64,000 nucleotides of DNA, taken from JBBSAT01 sp046351235 (GTDB taxonomy: Bacteria > Myxococcota_A > Polyangia > Polyangiales > Sandaracinaceae). Position numbers and translations under genes: made by a program. A model generated the notes under the pieces. The model did no database searches. It was given only the letters and a program-made list of their open reading frames with translations, and was not told the origin of the DNA. Within the stretch, counting starts at the first letter, position 1; the number at the start of each line of letters is the position of its first letter. Where the stretch lies: assembly GCA_046351235.1 (NCBI GenBank), contig JAXLYV010000001.1, positions 1,364,001 through 1,428,000 on the forward strand, read 5' to 3'. Positions 49,968 to 60,194 of the stretch are shown here, piece by piece.

Positions 49968-50293
49968 CGGATCCGCCCCGCGGCGCGACGCCGCCCACCG
50001 TGGCCCACCGGCACGACGTGATCGGCGTCCGGCACGTCCATGCCGAGCGTCCCGCGCGCCACGGCCTCCACACGGCCCGGCTCGCGCAACGTGGCCGCCT
50101 CGATCGACAGGAGGCGTCGCTCCTCGATGAGCCGGCGCTGCTCGCGACGCGCCTGCCCGACCTCGTAGCCGAGCCGCACCGTCTCGAGGCGGAGGCTGAG
50201 GTGGGCCGTGAAGGCTGCCGCCGTGGCGATGACCGCCGCGGCCCAGAGCCAGAGCGTGCGGGAATTCCGCGCGCGACGCGTGGCGGCGCTCAT
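49964..50293 (-). CDS. ftsL: Cell division protein FtsL
   Basis: This 109-aa bitopic protein has a short basic N-terminus, one membrane helix (about 14-33), then a helical coiled-coil periplasmic segment (LGYEVGQARREQRRLIEERR) and a short end with the GMDVPDADHVVPV block that resembles the FtsL/LytR C-cap. Assignment rests on size, topology and its place between rsmH and ftsI, because FtsL sequences are poorly conserved. Its ATG overlaps the rsmH stop and its stop overlaps the ftsI start (both ATGA). Confidence 0.88.
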   Translation of the reverse strand: MSAATRRARNSRTLWLWAAAVIATAAAFTAHLSLRLETVRLGYEVGQARREQRRLIEERRLLSIEAATLREPGRVEAVARGTLGMDVPDADHVVPVGHGGRRRAAGRIR

Positions 50294-51192
50294 GCGCTCC
50301 CCTCTTCCTCGCGCGGCAGACGGCGCGCCGCGCGCAGCTTGGCGCTGCGGGCGCGCGGGTTCGCCGACGCCTCTTCGTCGGAAGCCACGATCGGCTTCTT
50401 CGTGATCGGCGCGAGCTCGGCCGTCCCGCGGAGCGCGTGCTTGACCGCGCGATCCTCGAGCGAGTGGAACGAGATGAGCACCGCCACGCCGTCGTCGGCG
50501 AGCAGGTCGGGGAGCGACGCGAGAAGCGCTTCGAGCTCCGCGAGCTCTTCGTTCACGGCGATGCGGAGCGCCTGGAACGTGCGCGTCGCCGGATCGATCC
50601 CACCGCGGGCCGGCCCGAGCACGCGCACCGCCGCGCGACGCAGATCGCTCGTCGTGCGCATCTCGCCGCGCGCCTCCGCTTCCTTGATGACACGCGCGAT
50701 CGGGCGCGAGCGACGCTCCTCGCCGTACGTGTAGAGCACGTCCGCGAGCTCGCGCTCGGAGAGGTCCGCGATGAGCTCCGCCGCCGTGCGGCCGGTCGAG
50801 CGATCCATCCGCATGTCGAGCGGGCCTTCGCTGCGGAACGAGAAGCCGCGCTCGGCGCGGTCGAGCTGCGGCGAGCTGACGCCGAGATCGGCGAGCAGGC
50901 CGTCGAGCTTGGGCGCGCCGGCGGAGGCGAGCAGCGCGCGCGCGTCGCCGAAGCGGCCGTGCACGAAGCGCACGCGATCCCCGAAGCGCGCGAGGCGCTC
51001 GCGGCTCTCGTCGATCGCCTGCGTATCGCGATCGATCGCCCACAGCGTGCCCGTCGGCGACGAGGCCTCGAGGATCGCCTCGGCGTGCCCGCCACGCCCG
51101 AGCGTCGCGTCGCAGTAGACGCCGCCATCGCGCGGCGCGAGCGCCGCCAGCGTCTCGGCCTTCAGCACCGACGTGTGCAGCTCCGCGCTCAC
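50290..51192 (-). CDS. rsmH: 16S rRNA (cytosine1402-N4)-methyltransferase
   Basis: This 300-aa SAM-dependent methyltransferase (old name MraW) modifies C1402 of 16S rRNA. HTSVLKAETLAAL is the usual N-terminus. YCDATLGRGGHAEAIL binds SAM. ADLGVSSPQLDRAERGFSFR and GPLDMRMD are signature blocks, followed by RTFQALRIAVNEEL and ISFHSLEDRAVKHAL. The GTG start at 51192 overlaps the mraZ stop as GTGA. It sits in its standard place as second gene of the dcw cluster. Confidence 0.97.
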   Translation of the reverse strand: MSAELHTSVLKAETLAALAPRDGGVYCDATLGRGGHAEAILEASSPTGTLWAIDRDTQAIDESRERLARFGDRVRFVHGRFGDARALLASAGAPKLDGLLADLGVSSPQLDRAERGFSFRSEGPLDMRMDRSTGRTAAELIADLSERELADVLYTYGEERRSRPIARVIKEAEARGEMRTTSDLRRAAVRVLGPARGGIDPATRTFQALRIAVNEELAELEALLASLPDLLADDGVAVLISFHSLEDRAVKHALRGTAELAPITKKPIVASDEEASANPRARSAKLRAARRLPREEEGSA

Positions 51193-51665
51193 AGCCCGAG
51201 CTCCGCGAGGCGCGCCGCGATGTCCGCGCGCTTCTTGTCGTCGTCGAGCACCGCGCGACGGAGGCCCTCGAAGCGCGCCTTCGACCAGAGCTCGATGTGC
51301 TTGCCCATGCCGGCCCAGAGCACCTCGCGCTCGAGGCCCGCCGCGTCGCGCAGCTCCTTCGGGATGACGAGGCGGCCGAGCTTGTCGAGCTCGATCTCCA
51401 CCGCGCCCGAGACGTAGAGGCGACGGATCATCGCGACGCTCGCGTCGAACTGCGGCAGCTTCGCGAGGCGCTCCTCGAACGCGAGCCACTCCGTCATCGG
51501 GTACGCGACGAGACAAGGGTCGACGCCGTGCGTGAGCACGAGCCGCTCCTCGGCCCCGCCCGAGAACGACGCGGGCGCAGCGAGCAGATCGCGGAACTTC
51601 GACGGAACGGAGGTCCGTCCCTTCGCGTCGATCGCGTGCTCGTGCTGCCCGCGGAACAAGCTCAC
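51189..51665 (-). CDS. mraZ: Transcriptional regulator MraZ
   Basis: This 158-aa protein has two AbrB-like swapped-hairpin domains, each with the DxxxR signature: HAIDAKGRTSVPSKFRDL at the start and ELDKLGRLVIPKELRD in the second half. MraZ binds DNA upstream of its own gene and represses the dcw cluster. GTG 51665 has CGGAAG five to six bases upstream. An in-frame GTG at 51701 is rejected because it lies inside the presumed operator and would add a non-conserved leader. Confidence 0.95.
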   Translation of the reverse strand: MSLFRGQHEHAIDAKGRTSVPSKFRDLLAAPASFSGGAEERLVLTHGVDPCLVAYPMTEWLAFEERLAKLPQFDASVAMIRRLYVSGAVEIELDKLGRLVIPKELRDAAGLEREVLWAGMGKHIELWSKARFEGLRRAVLDDDKKRADIAARLAELGL

Positions 51666-51697
51666 CCGCTTCCGTGGTCGGCAGTCGTGAGGTTCCG

Positions 51698-51721
51698 GCA
51701 CCTCTTACCACTGCTTACCAC
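51698..51721 (-). promoter_or_regulatory. MraZ-box-like operator, 10-bp direct repeats
   Basis: On the minus strand GTGGTAAGCA and GTGGTAAGAG follow each other directly, with GTGCCGGAAC as a weaker third unit. Repeats of a TGG-containing pentamer every ten bases upstream of mraZ are how MraZ recognises DNA in other bacteria. They lie just downstream of the promoter. Confidence 0.65.
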
Positions 51722-51729
51722 CGCGGCGA

Positions 51730-51758
51730 AGCTATGCCCCGCGCGACGAGGGTGTCAA
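51730..51758 (-). promoter_or_regulatory. Main dcw promoter upstream of mraZ
   Basis: A perfect TTGACA (51753-51758) is followed after 17 bases by ATAGCT (51730-51735) on the minus strand. It is the best sigma-70-type match in the window. The predicted transcript start falls at the MraZ-box-like repeats, fitting autorepression. Confidence 0.6.
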
Positions 51759-51919
51759 CTTCTTTCTACCCCTGTTTTGAAGATCAATTCTGCGATGAGC
51801 CTTCGGTGGCAGAAAGTGGATCGGTCGGGCGAGCGGAGATCTCATCGGATGTTCATGTAGGCGAGCGACCGCGTCCAGTTCTTGGCGTCTCGCCCGGACG
51901 GAGCGACACCGAGACGCCG

Positions 51920-52285
51920 ATGTCGGAGACCGAGCCCGAGGCGTCCGAGGCGTCCGCGCAAGACCCGCTCGAGGCGGCGTGGCAGGACGTGCTCGCTCAC
52001 TGGGACGAGCCCGGTCCCCACAAGCGCTTCCTCGCGCTCGCGGGCACGCTCGACCGCCTCGCCGATGCCGGAAAGCGCTATCGGTCGGTGAGAGAGTCGG
52101 ATCCGGCGCGCGCCGAGCGGGCGTCGCAGCAGGTCGACGCGCTCTTCGGGATCGCGATGACGAAGATGAGCGCGGTCGAGAAGTCCCCGCCCCCGAAGGC
52201 GCGCCGACGCCTCGACTTCATCGCGCTCGGCGTGAGCGCGGCGCTCATCGCCGCGGCGCTCTGGTCGATGCTGCACAACCGTTGA
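51920..52285 (+). CDS. Tail-anchored small protein of unknown function, 121 aa
   Basis: This acidic soluble protein has helices (EAAWQDVLAHWDEPGPHKRF, GTLDRLADAGKRYRSVRE) and a single membrane helix at the extreme C-terminus (about 99-117, LDFIALGVSAALIAAALWSML), so it should be tail-anchored with the body in the cytoplasm. I recognise no family. A longer in-frame start near 51674 would run through the mraZ promoter and is rejected. It stands before the Ras-like GTPase gene on the same strand and is divergent from mraZ; a functional link to the GTPase is possible but unproven. Confidence 0.7.
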   Translation: MSETEPEASEASAQDPLEAAWQDVLAHWDEPGPHKRFLALAGTLDRLADAGKRYRSVRESDPARAERASQQVDALFGIAMTKMSAVEKSPPPKARRRLDFIALGVSAALIAAALWSMLHNR

Positions 52286-52325
52286 GGCCTTTTCGACCGC
52301 TTGCTTCCGTTCGGGACGCAAGTCG

Positions 52326-52355
52326 TTGAAAACTCGTTCCGCCCCCCGATAGACT
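52326..52355 (+). promoter_or_regulatory. Candidate promoter of the Ras-like GTPase operon
   Basis: TTGAAA (52326-52331) and TAGACT (52350-52355) are 18 bases apart, 26 bases before the TTG start codon at 52382. Both hexamers fit the sigma-70 pattern reasonably well. Confidence 0.45.
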
Positions 52356-52381
52356 CTGCCGGGGAGAACGCGGGAGAGACT

Positions 52382-53046
52382 TTGCAGCTCGATTTCAAGG
52401 CCAAAGAGCTGACGATCAAGCTCGTCTACTACGGCCCCGCGCTCAGCGGAAAGACGACCAACCTCCAGTCGATCCACGAGCTCGTCTCCGGCGAGTCGCG
52501 CGGGCGCCTCATGACGCTCGAGACGAAGGACGACCGCACGCTCTTCTTCGACCTCCTGCCACTCACCCTGCAGGCCGGCCGCGGCGTGCAGGTGCGCATC
52601 AAGCTCTTCACCGTTCCCGGCCAGGTCATCCACAACGCCACGCGTCGCCTCGTGCTGCAGGGCGCCGACGGCGTCGCCTTCATCGCCGACTCGCAGCGCG
52701 CCGAGACGAAGTCGAACGCAGCCGCGTTCGTGAACCTGCGCCAGAACCTCGTCGACAACGGGCTCGATGCCGCGCGGATGCCGCTCGTCATCCAGTTCAA
52801 CAAGCGCGACATGCCGGACATCCGGACCGACGCCGAGATCGACGAGATGGCGCGTCGGGGCAAGGAGCCGGTCTTCAAGGCGGTCGCGCTGCGCGGCCAG
52901 GGCGTGCTCGAGACGCTCGTCGGCCTGCTCGAGATCGCGTGGAAGAAGATCGAGAAGGACCACCAGCTCAGCGAGAAGCTCGGGCTGCGCGAGGACGTCG
53001 TCGTCGACGAGCTGCGCGGGCGCCTCGGCGTCAAGGCGGCCCGTCG

Positions 53047-53050
<4 letters not shown>
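52382..53050 (+). CDS. MglA-type small Ras-like GTPase
   Basis: This 222-aa GTPase resembles MglA, the polarity switch of Myxococcus, and related bacterial Ras-like proteins. The P-loop is YYGPALSGKTTNLQ. DDRTLFFDLLP and KLFTVPGQV (PGQ in place of DxxG) are group hallmarks, and QFNKRD is the guanine-specificity motif. The last 30 residues (KDHQLSEKLGLREDVVVDEL) extend beyond MglA. I chose the TTG at 52382 because GGGAG lies about six bases upstream and QLDFKAKELTIKLVYYG then starts as in relatives. No mglB-like GAP gene is adjacent; instead the stop overlaps a histidine kinase gene (ATGA). Confidence 0.9.
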
Positions 53051-54456
<1,406 letters not shown>

Positions 54457-54460
54457 GGCC

Positions 54461-55423
54461 GTGAGCGCACCGCGCACGCCGCGGGCCCGAGCGAGCGAGT
54501 GGGACTTCGTGGCGGCGCTGAAGCGGACGCTCGGGGCAGGCGTGCGCCGCGGCGTGCGGCTCGACATCGGCGACGACGCCGCCGTCCTCGCGCCCTTCGC
54601 GGGCGCGGCCGCCCTCAGCGTGGATGCCTCGGTCGAGGGCGTGCACTTCCGCCGCGAGTGGGCCGGCTGGGACGTCCTCGGCGCGCGCGCGTTCGAGGCG
54701 GCGCTCTCCGATCTCGCCGCGATGGGCGCACGCCCGGTCGCGGCGCTCCTCGCGCTGGCGCTTCCGCGTGGCACGACGCTCGCCGAGGTCGAAGCCATCG
54801 CGAGGGGCGTGGCGCGCGCGGCGCGGCGCGCGGCGTGCCCGGTCGTCGGCGGGAACGTGACGCGCGCGCGCGAGGTCTCGATCACGACCACGGTCGTCGG
54901 CGCATCGACGCGACGAGCGCTGCGGCGCGACGGCGCGAGGCCCGGCGACGTCGTCTACGTCTCGGGCCCGCTCGGGGGCGCGGCGCTGGGGCTCGCGGTG
55001 CTCCAGCGCGGCGCGGCCCGTACCGCGGCCGAGCGGCGCTTCGTGCGACGCTGGCAGTCGCCGCGTGCCCGCATCGCCGCGGGGCGGATCCTCACCGGAC
55101 GCGCCCGCGCGTGCATCGACCTCTCCGACGGGCTCGTTTCCGATCTCGGTCACCTCGCGCGCGCGAGCGAGGTCGGGATCGAGATCGACGCGAGCTCGCT
55201 CCCGCTGGCGCCGGGGCACCGCGCCCTCGCTCGGCACCTGGGGCTCGACCCGGTGGCGCTCGCGCTCGGCGGCGGCGAGGACTACGAGCTCGCCTTCACG
55301 GCGCCACGCGGCACGCGCGCTCCCGCGGGATCGGTCGCCATCGGGCGCGTCGTGCGCGGGCCTCGATCCGTGCGCGTGATCGGCCACGTCGCGGGCGCCT
55401 CGGGCTTCGATCACTTCGATTGA
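54461..55423 (+). CDS. thiL: Thiamine-monophosphate kinase
   Basis: This 320-aa enzyme phosphorylates thiamine monophosphate to thiamine diphosphate, the active cofactor. GDDAAVL near the N-terminus binds magnesium-ATP. SVEGVHF, ALSDLAAMGARPV, GGNVTRA, the ACIDLSDGLVSDLGHLA block and LGGGEDYEL are ThiL/PurM-family motifs. The GTG start is four bases after the kinase stop. Its 3' end overlaps the end of the convergent 1573-aa kinase gene by 13 bases. Confidence 0.95.
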   Translation: MSAPRTPRARASEWDFVAALKRTLGAGVRRGVRLDIGDDAAVLAPFAGAAALSVDASVEGVHFRREWAGWDVLGARAFEAALSDLAAMGARPVAALLALALPRGTTLAEVEAIARGVARAARRAACPVVGGNVTRAREVSITTTVVGASTRRALRRDGARPGDVVYVSGPLGGAALGLAVLQRGAARTAAERRFVRRWQSPRARIAAGRILTGRARACIDLSDGLVSDLGHLARASEVGIEIDASSLPLAPGHRALARHLGLDPVALALGGGEDYELAFTAPRGTRAPAGSVAIGRVVRGPRSVRVIGHVAGASGFDHFD

Positions 55424-58400
55424 CGGGGCGCCCGCCCACGCGCGGCATGGCGCGCCATCATCTTCTGCAGGCCGAAGCGCGAGAGCCCGAGCAGGCGCGC
55501 GGCCTGCGTCACGTTGTGGCCCGCCCGCCCGAGCGCGCGCGTCACGAGCTCGCGCTCGAGCCGGTCGGTCGCCCGCTTCAGATCGAGATCGAGCTCGGCC
55601 TCGCCCTTGCCTCGCTCCCCGCGAAGGTGCGTCGAGAGGCTCTCGAGCCGCAGCGCGTGCCCGTCGAGCGCCAGCGCGCGCCGCACCTCGTTCTCGAGCT
55701 CGCGCACGTTGCCCGGCCATGGGTACGCGAGCAGCGCCTCCAGCGCGGCGGGCTCGATCTCGACACCCTCGCCGCGCTCGCTCCGCACCATCTCGCGCAC
55801 CAGCGGCTCCACGTCTTCTCGACGCTCGCGCAGCGGTGGGAGCGGGATCTCGACCACGGCGAGACGATAGAAGAGATCCTCGCGGAACGTGCCGCGCGCG
55901 ACCTCGGCCCGCAGATCACGGTGCGTGGCCGCGATCACGCGCACGTCGATCGGCCGCGCGCGCTCGCTGCCCACCGGCCGGATCTCGCGTGCCGAGAGCA
56001 CCCGCAGGAGCTTCGCCTGCATCTCGAGCGGCATCTCGCCCACCTCGTCGAGGAAGAGCGTGCCGCCCTCGGCGAGCTCGAAGAGGCCTCTCCGGCGCGC
56101 GCTCGCGCCGGAGAACGCGCCGCGCACGTGGCCGAAGAGCGTGCTCTCGAGCAGGGGCAGCGGGATCGCGCCGCAGCTCTCGGCCACGAAGGGGGCGCCC
56201 GCCCGCGCGCTCGCACGATGGACGAAGCGCGCGAGCACCTCCTTGCCCGTGCCGCTCTCACCGGTGAGGAGCACCGGCACCTCGCTCGCCGCGACACGCG
56301 CCGCGAGCATCAGCACGCGCCGCATCGGCGCGCTCTCGGCGACGACCGCGACCTGCTCGGGATGCTCGGCCGCCACGAGCGCGAGATCGCGCGTCTTCTC
56401 CTCGAGCGACGCCCGGAGCGCACGCTCGCGGCGCGCGGCGAGGCCCTGCGCGCGCCGTTCCCGACGGGCGCGGGCCGCATGAGCGAGCGCGACGGCCGCG
56501 AAGCCCGCCAGCTCCTCGAGCGCGGCCTCCACCTCGGGCCCGAACGCCGAAGGTCGCAGCCGATCGTCGACGTAGAGCACCGCGTCGCGCTCCGGCATCG
56601 CGATGGGCAGCGCGATCACGGAGCGTACGGCGAGCGTGTGGATGCTCGCCCCGCCCTCGAGCGCCACGTCGGCACCCGCATCGATCGACGAGACGAGCGC
56701 GCGGCGATCGAGACAGCGCGCGACGATCGAGGTCGACACGCGCGCGAGCGTGGGGTCGAGCGGGCCCGCCGGCCCGTACGCGGCGCGCGTGACGAGCGCG
56801 CCGCTCGGCTCCCGCACGACGAGCGCCGCGTGCTCGGCCGAGGCGAGCGCGCGCGCCGAGGCGACGAGGCGCGTCGCGATCGTGCTCGCCCGCAGCTCCT
56901 CGACGAGCGCGCGCGCGTGGGCAGCGACGGGAAGGCGCTCCGGCGCGCGCGCGCGCTCGATCTCGGGCAGCGGCCCGGCGGCGAGCGCACGTGCGTGGAG
57001 CGCTCGGAACTGCGCCTGACGCTCGATCGGCAGCGAGGCGAGCGCCGCGTCGAGCGCGCTCCGTTGCGCGCGCAGCGCCGCCTCCGTGCGCCCGGCGTCG
57101 CCCTCGGCCTCGGCGACGTCGACGTCGGCCGCGAGCCAACGCAGGCGCAGCTCGAAGGGGCCGCGGGCCCCGAGCAGCGCGCGCGCACGTTCGACGGCCG
57201 TGCGCGCCGCGGACACCTCGCCGCGCGCGAGCGCGATGCGCGTCTGCGCGAGCGCCACCTCGATGCGTTGCGGCGCCGGCGCGCTCTCGCTCTCGCTCTC
57301 GCTCTCGACCCGCGCGAGCGCCGCCTCCGCACCCGCGACGTCCAACGCCAACGCCCGCGCGCTCGCGAGGCGCGCCGCCGCGAGAACGCTCGGCGAGCGC
57401 GCGAGCAGCGCCTCGAGCCTCCGCTCGGCGGCGCGCGGGCGCCCTTCCCCCACGTCGACGTCGGCCAGCACGACCTCGGCCAGTGAAGCGGCCTCCTCGT
57501 CGGCGACCCGGCGCGCCTCCCGGAGCGCGCCCTCCGCGGCGTGCCGGGCGTGCGCGCGATCCCCGGCGAGAAGCGCCGCGTTCGCCACGTTGTAGAGCGC
57601 GCGCGCCGCGTCTCGATCGCGCCCGAGCAGCACGAGGCGCTCGGCGCCGCGCTCGAGCGCCTCGATCGCCGGCCCGAGCGCGCCGAGCTCGAGCCGCCCG
57701 ATGCCGAGGTTCACGAGGAACGCGGCGGTCGCGTGCCGCTCGCCCGCTGCGGCCGCGAGCGAAGCGCTGCGCTCGAACGCCGCGTGCGCGCCCTCGGCAT
57801 CGCCGCTCGCGGCGCGCGCGCTCGCCTCCACGGCATCGAGACGCGCGAGCGCCCGCGCACGCTCGAACGCAGCCAGCCCCCGCGCCTCCTCGATCCCCCG
57901 ACGTGCGCGCGTCGTGATCTCGATGGCCCCGCGGGCATCGCCGCGCGTGTGCGCGAGGAGCGCGCGGGTCTCGTCGACGAGCGCCGCTCCGGTGGGATCG
58001 CGAGGAGGCGCGACGTCGTCGAGCGAGGGCAGCGCGCCGCCGGTCGCGAGCGCGATGCGCGCCTGCGAAGCGCGCACCAGTGCGGGCTCGCTCGACGCCG
58101 CGCCCTCGAGCGCGGCACGCGCCTCGTCCCAGCGGCCGGCGCGGCGGAGCGCTTCCGCGCGCAACCACAGCGCCCGCCCGGCGCTCGCGCCCTCGAGCGC
58201 GCGCAGCGCCTCGTCGATGCGCCCCGCCGCGAGCCACGCGTCACCCTCCGCGAGCGCGAGCGCCTCGTCGTCGCCGAAGCGCCGTGCGCGCGCGAGGAGC
58301 CCGGCCGCCTGCTCGGGAGCGCCCTCGTCGCGGAGCGCGGTCGCCGCGGCGAGCACGTCGGCCCGCGCCTCGCTCGGAGGCCCCAGCGCCGCGCGCGCGA

Positions 58401-60132
58401 GCGCACGGGCGGCGCCCCGCGGGAGCACGTCCACGAGGCGCGCCGCGAGCCCACGCCTCTCCGACGACGGGATCTCGCCCGCGAGCGTGTCGGCGAGCGC
58501 GGGTGTGAGCGCCAGCCGCCCGTCGGCGTCGTGCTCGGCGAGGCCGCGGTCGACGAGCAGCGCCTCGGCCCGCGCGAGCTCCGCGCCCGCGATCCGCCGT
58601 GCCGAGGCGGCATCGATCGCGCCGCCCACGAGCGCGGCGGCGCGCGCGAGCGGGAGCGCCGGCCCGAGGTCCGACGACGTCCCCGCGTCTGGCGCGCTCG
58701 GCGGGCCGTCGCGGGGATCGACACCGCGCCGCCAGAGCTCGGCCACGCGGCGCACGAGCACGCCGGGCTGCCCGACGGCCTCGCGGCGATAGGCCTCGAC
58801 CACCGCGCGATCGGTCGCTCCCACGAGCGCATGCACGAGCTCCGCGAAGGGAACGGCCCCGAGCGGCGGAAGCGCGAGGTCCACACTCGCGCCCGGGACC
58901 TCGGCGTCGCTCTCCACCACGACCGCGACGCGCGCGCCCGAGAGCGCGGCCGCCCGATGCAGCGCGAGCGCGGCCGCCTGCCCTTCCTCGGCGAGCACCA
59001 CCACCGGGCCGGCGGGCACCTCCATCCCCTCGCGAAAGCGCACGAGGCTCGGCACGGCCTGGGACATCGAGGGATCGCGCGCGAGCTCGGCCTGCACGGC
59101 GCGCATCGCCTCCTCGACCACGCGCGTGCGGCCGCTCCCGCGCGGGCCGCGCACGCCGACGAGCGGCGCCCGTCCGGCCGCCGTCGCATGCATCCCCTCG
59201 ACGAGCGCGCGCGCGAGGCGCTCGATCTCTCTCGCGCGGCCCACGACGGGCAGCACCGTCGCGCGTCGCGCGCGCTCCGCCGCGGACGGCGCGCCCAGCA
59301 GCGCCAGGCGATCGGTCGCCCCCAGCGCACGCAGCACGTCGGCGACGGCGCGCGGACGATCGGCCACGCGCTCGGCGAGACAGGCGCGGACGAGCTCGGC
59401 CAGGTCCGCGTCGACCCAGAGCGGGAGCTCGGCGCGGCGCCGCGCGAGCGTGGGCGTCGCGTCCGAGCGCGAGGGCTCGCTCGCCTCGGGCACGAGCCAC
59501 TCGTGCATCGTCGCCCCGAGCGCGTAGAGGTCGGTCGCCGGGCTGCGCTCGCCGAGCAACGCCTCGGGCGCGAGGAAGCGCGGCGTGCCTCCCGTCGCGC
59601 GCCGACCGAAGGGCACCGCCAGACCGAGGTCCACCAAGGTCGCGCGCGGCTCGTCCTCGAGCGAGGCGACCACGTTCGAAGGCTTCACGTCCCCGTGCGC
59701 GAGGCCCCGCGCGTGGAGCGCATCGAGCGCGCCGGCGATCTGCGCGGCGAGCGCGCGCACGAGCGGCCCGCGCTCGCCGGGCTCGAGCCCCGCGAAGATC
59801 GGCCCCGAGGGCACGCCGGGCGCGCGGTCCTCCACGAGCACGAACGCGCCGCGTGCGAGACGGAACGGGGGCCCGAGCGCGGTCTCCACGCGCAGGAGCT
59901 CGTGCACGCGCGCCAGGCTCGGGTGCGAGGCGCCAGCGAGCACCTCGAGCTCCCACGCGAGGCGCTCGGCGTGCTCCGGCAAGACGATCTTCAGCGCCCG
60001 GAGCGCCCCACCGTCCGCGTGATCGACGACCTCGACGACGCGCCCCGAGCCGCCGAGCCCCAGCTCGGCGCGATGCTCGTAGCGACCGAACGCCAACTCC
60101 GTTGACGCCGCGCGTGCCCTCGGAGACGCCAT
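55411..60132 (-). CDS. Ser/Thr kinase - NTPase - TPR - GAF - sigma-54 activator fusion
   Basis: This 1573-aa multidomain regulator begins with a protein kinase domain (17-270), with GLGGSGRVVEV, Lys in LRALKI, HGDVKPSN (HGD rather than HRD) and DLG for DFG. A STAND-like NTPase region starts about 295 but its P-loop reads GPRGSGRT, Arg replacing Lys. About 600-1080 are Ala-rich helical repeats of TPR type. A GAF-like domain spans about 1090-1220. Residues 1263-1490 form a complete sigma-54 AAA+ domain (GESGTGKE, GAFSGA for GAFTGA, FLDEVGEM), and a Fis-type HTH closes the chain (VTQAARLLGLSRFGLQKMM). ATG 60132 removes a basic leader. Confidence 0.92.
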   Translation of the reverse strand: MASPRARAASTELAFGRYEHRAELGLGGSGRVVEVVDHADGGALRALKIVLPEHAERLAWELEVLAGASHPSLARVHELLRVETALGPPFRLARGAFVLVEDRAPGVPSGPIFAGLEPGERGPLVRALAAQIAGALDALHARGLAHGDVKPSNVVASLEDEPRATLVDLGLAVPFGRRATGGTPRFLAPEALLGERSPATDLYALGATMHEWLVPEASEPSRSDATPTLARRRAELPLWVDADLAELVRACLAERVADRPRAVADVLRALGATDRLALLGAPSAAERARRATVLPVVGRAREIERLARALVEGMHATAAGRAPLVGVRGPRGSGRTRVVEEAMRAVQAELARDPSMSQAVPSLVRFREGMEVPAGPVVVLAEEGQAAALALHRAAALSGARVAVVVESDAEVPGASVDLALPPLGAVPFAELVHALVGATDRAVVEAYRREAVGQPGVLVRRVAELWRRGVDPRDGPPSAPDAGTSSDLGPALPLARAAALVGGAIDAASARRIAGAELARAEALLVDRGLAEHDADGRLALTPALADTLAGEIPSSERRGLAARLVDVLPRGAARALARAALGPPSEARADVLAAATALRDEGAPEQAAGLLARARRFGDDEALALAEGDAWLAAGRIDEALRALEGASAGRALWLRAEALRRAGRWDEARAALEGAASSEPALVRASQARIALATGGALPSLDDVAPPRDPTGAALVDETRALLAHTRGDARGAIEITTRARRGIEEARGLAAFERARALARLDAVEASARAASGDAEGAHAAFERSASLAAAAGERHATAAFLVNLGIGRLELGALGPAIEALERGAERLVLLGRDRDAARALYNVANAALLAGDRAHARHAAEGALREARRVADEEAASLAEVVLADVDVGEGRPRAAERRLEALLARSPSVLAAARLASARALALDVAGAEAALARVESESESESAPAPQRIEVALAQTRIALARGEVSAARTAVERARALLGARGPFELRLRWLAADVDVAEAEGDAGRTEAALRAQRSALDAALASLPIERQAQFRALHARALAAGPLPEIERARAPERLPVAAHARALVEELRASTIATRLVASARALASAEHAALVVREPSGALVTRAAYGPAGPLDPTLARVSTSIVARCLDRRALVSSIDAGADVALEGGASIHTLAVRSVIALPIAMPERDAVLYVDDRLRPSAFGPEVEAALEELAGFAAVALAHAARARRERRAQGLAARRERALRASLEEKTRDLALVAAEHPEQVAVVAESAPMRRVLMLAARVAASEVPVLLTGESGTGKEVLARFVHRASARAGAPFVAESCGAIPLPLLESTLFGHVRGAFSGASARRRGLFELAEGGTLFLDEVGEMPLEMQAKLLRVLSAREIRPVGSERARPIDVRVIAATHRDLRAEVARGTFREDLFYRLAVVEIPLPPLRERREDVEPLVREMVRSERGEGVEIEPAALEALLAYPWPGNVRELENEVRRALALDGHALRLESLSTHLRGERGKGEAELDLDLKRATDRLERELVTRALGRAGHNVTQAARLLGLSRFGLQKMMARHAARGRAPRQSK

Positions 60133-60166
60133 TTCGACGTCTAGCTTCCGGGCCCGCGCTCGATAC

Positions 60167-60181
60167 GTCAACCTGGTTGGC
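60167..60181. promoter_or_regulatory. Near copy of the 15-bp dyad, upstream of the kinase fusion gene
   Basis: GTCAACCTGGTTGGC differs from the perfect dyad at 10550-10564 at the centre and in one arm position. It lies 35-49 bases before the kinase ATG, where a -35 element would be. Confidence 0.4.
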
Positions 60182-60194
60182 AGCCTCCCCCGCG

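Noticed and set aside
51674..51919. Longer N-terminus for the 121-aa tail-anchored protein
   Set aside because: It would run through the mraZ promoter and operator and encode a sequence unlike the rest of the protein.
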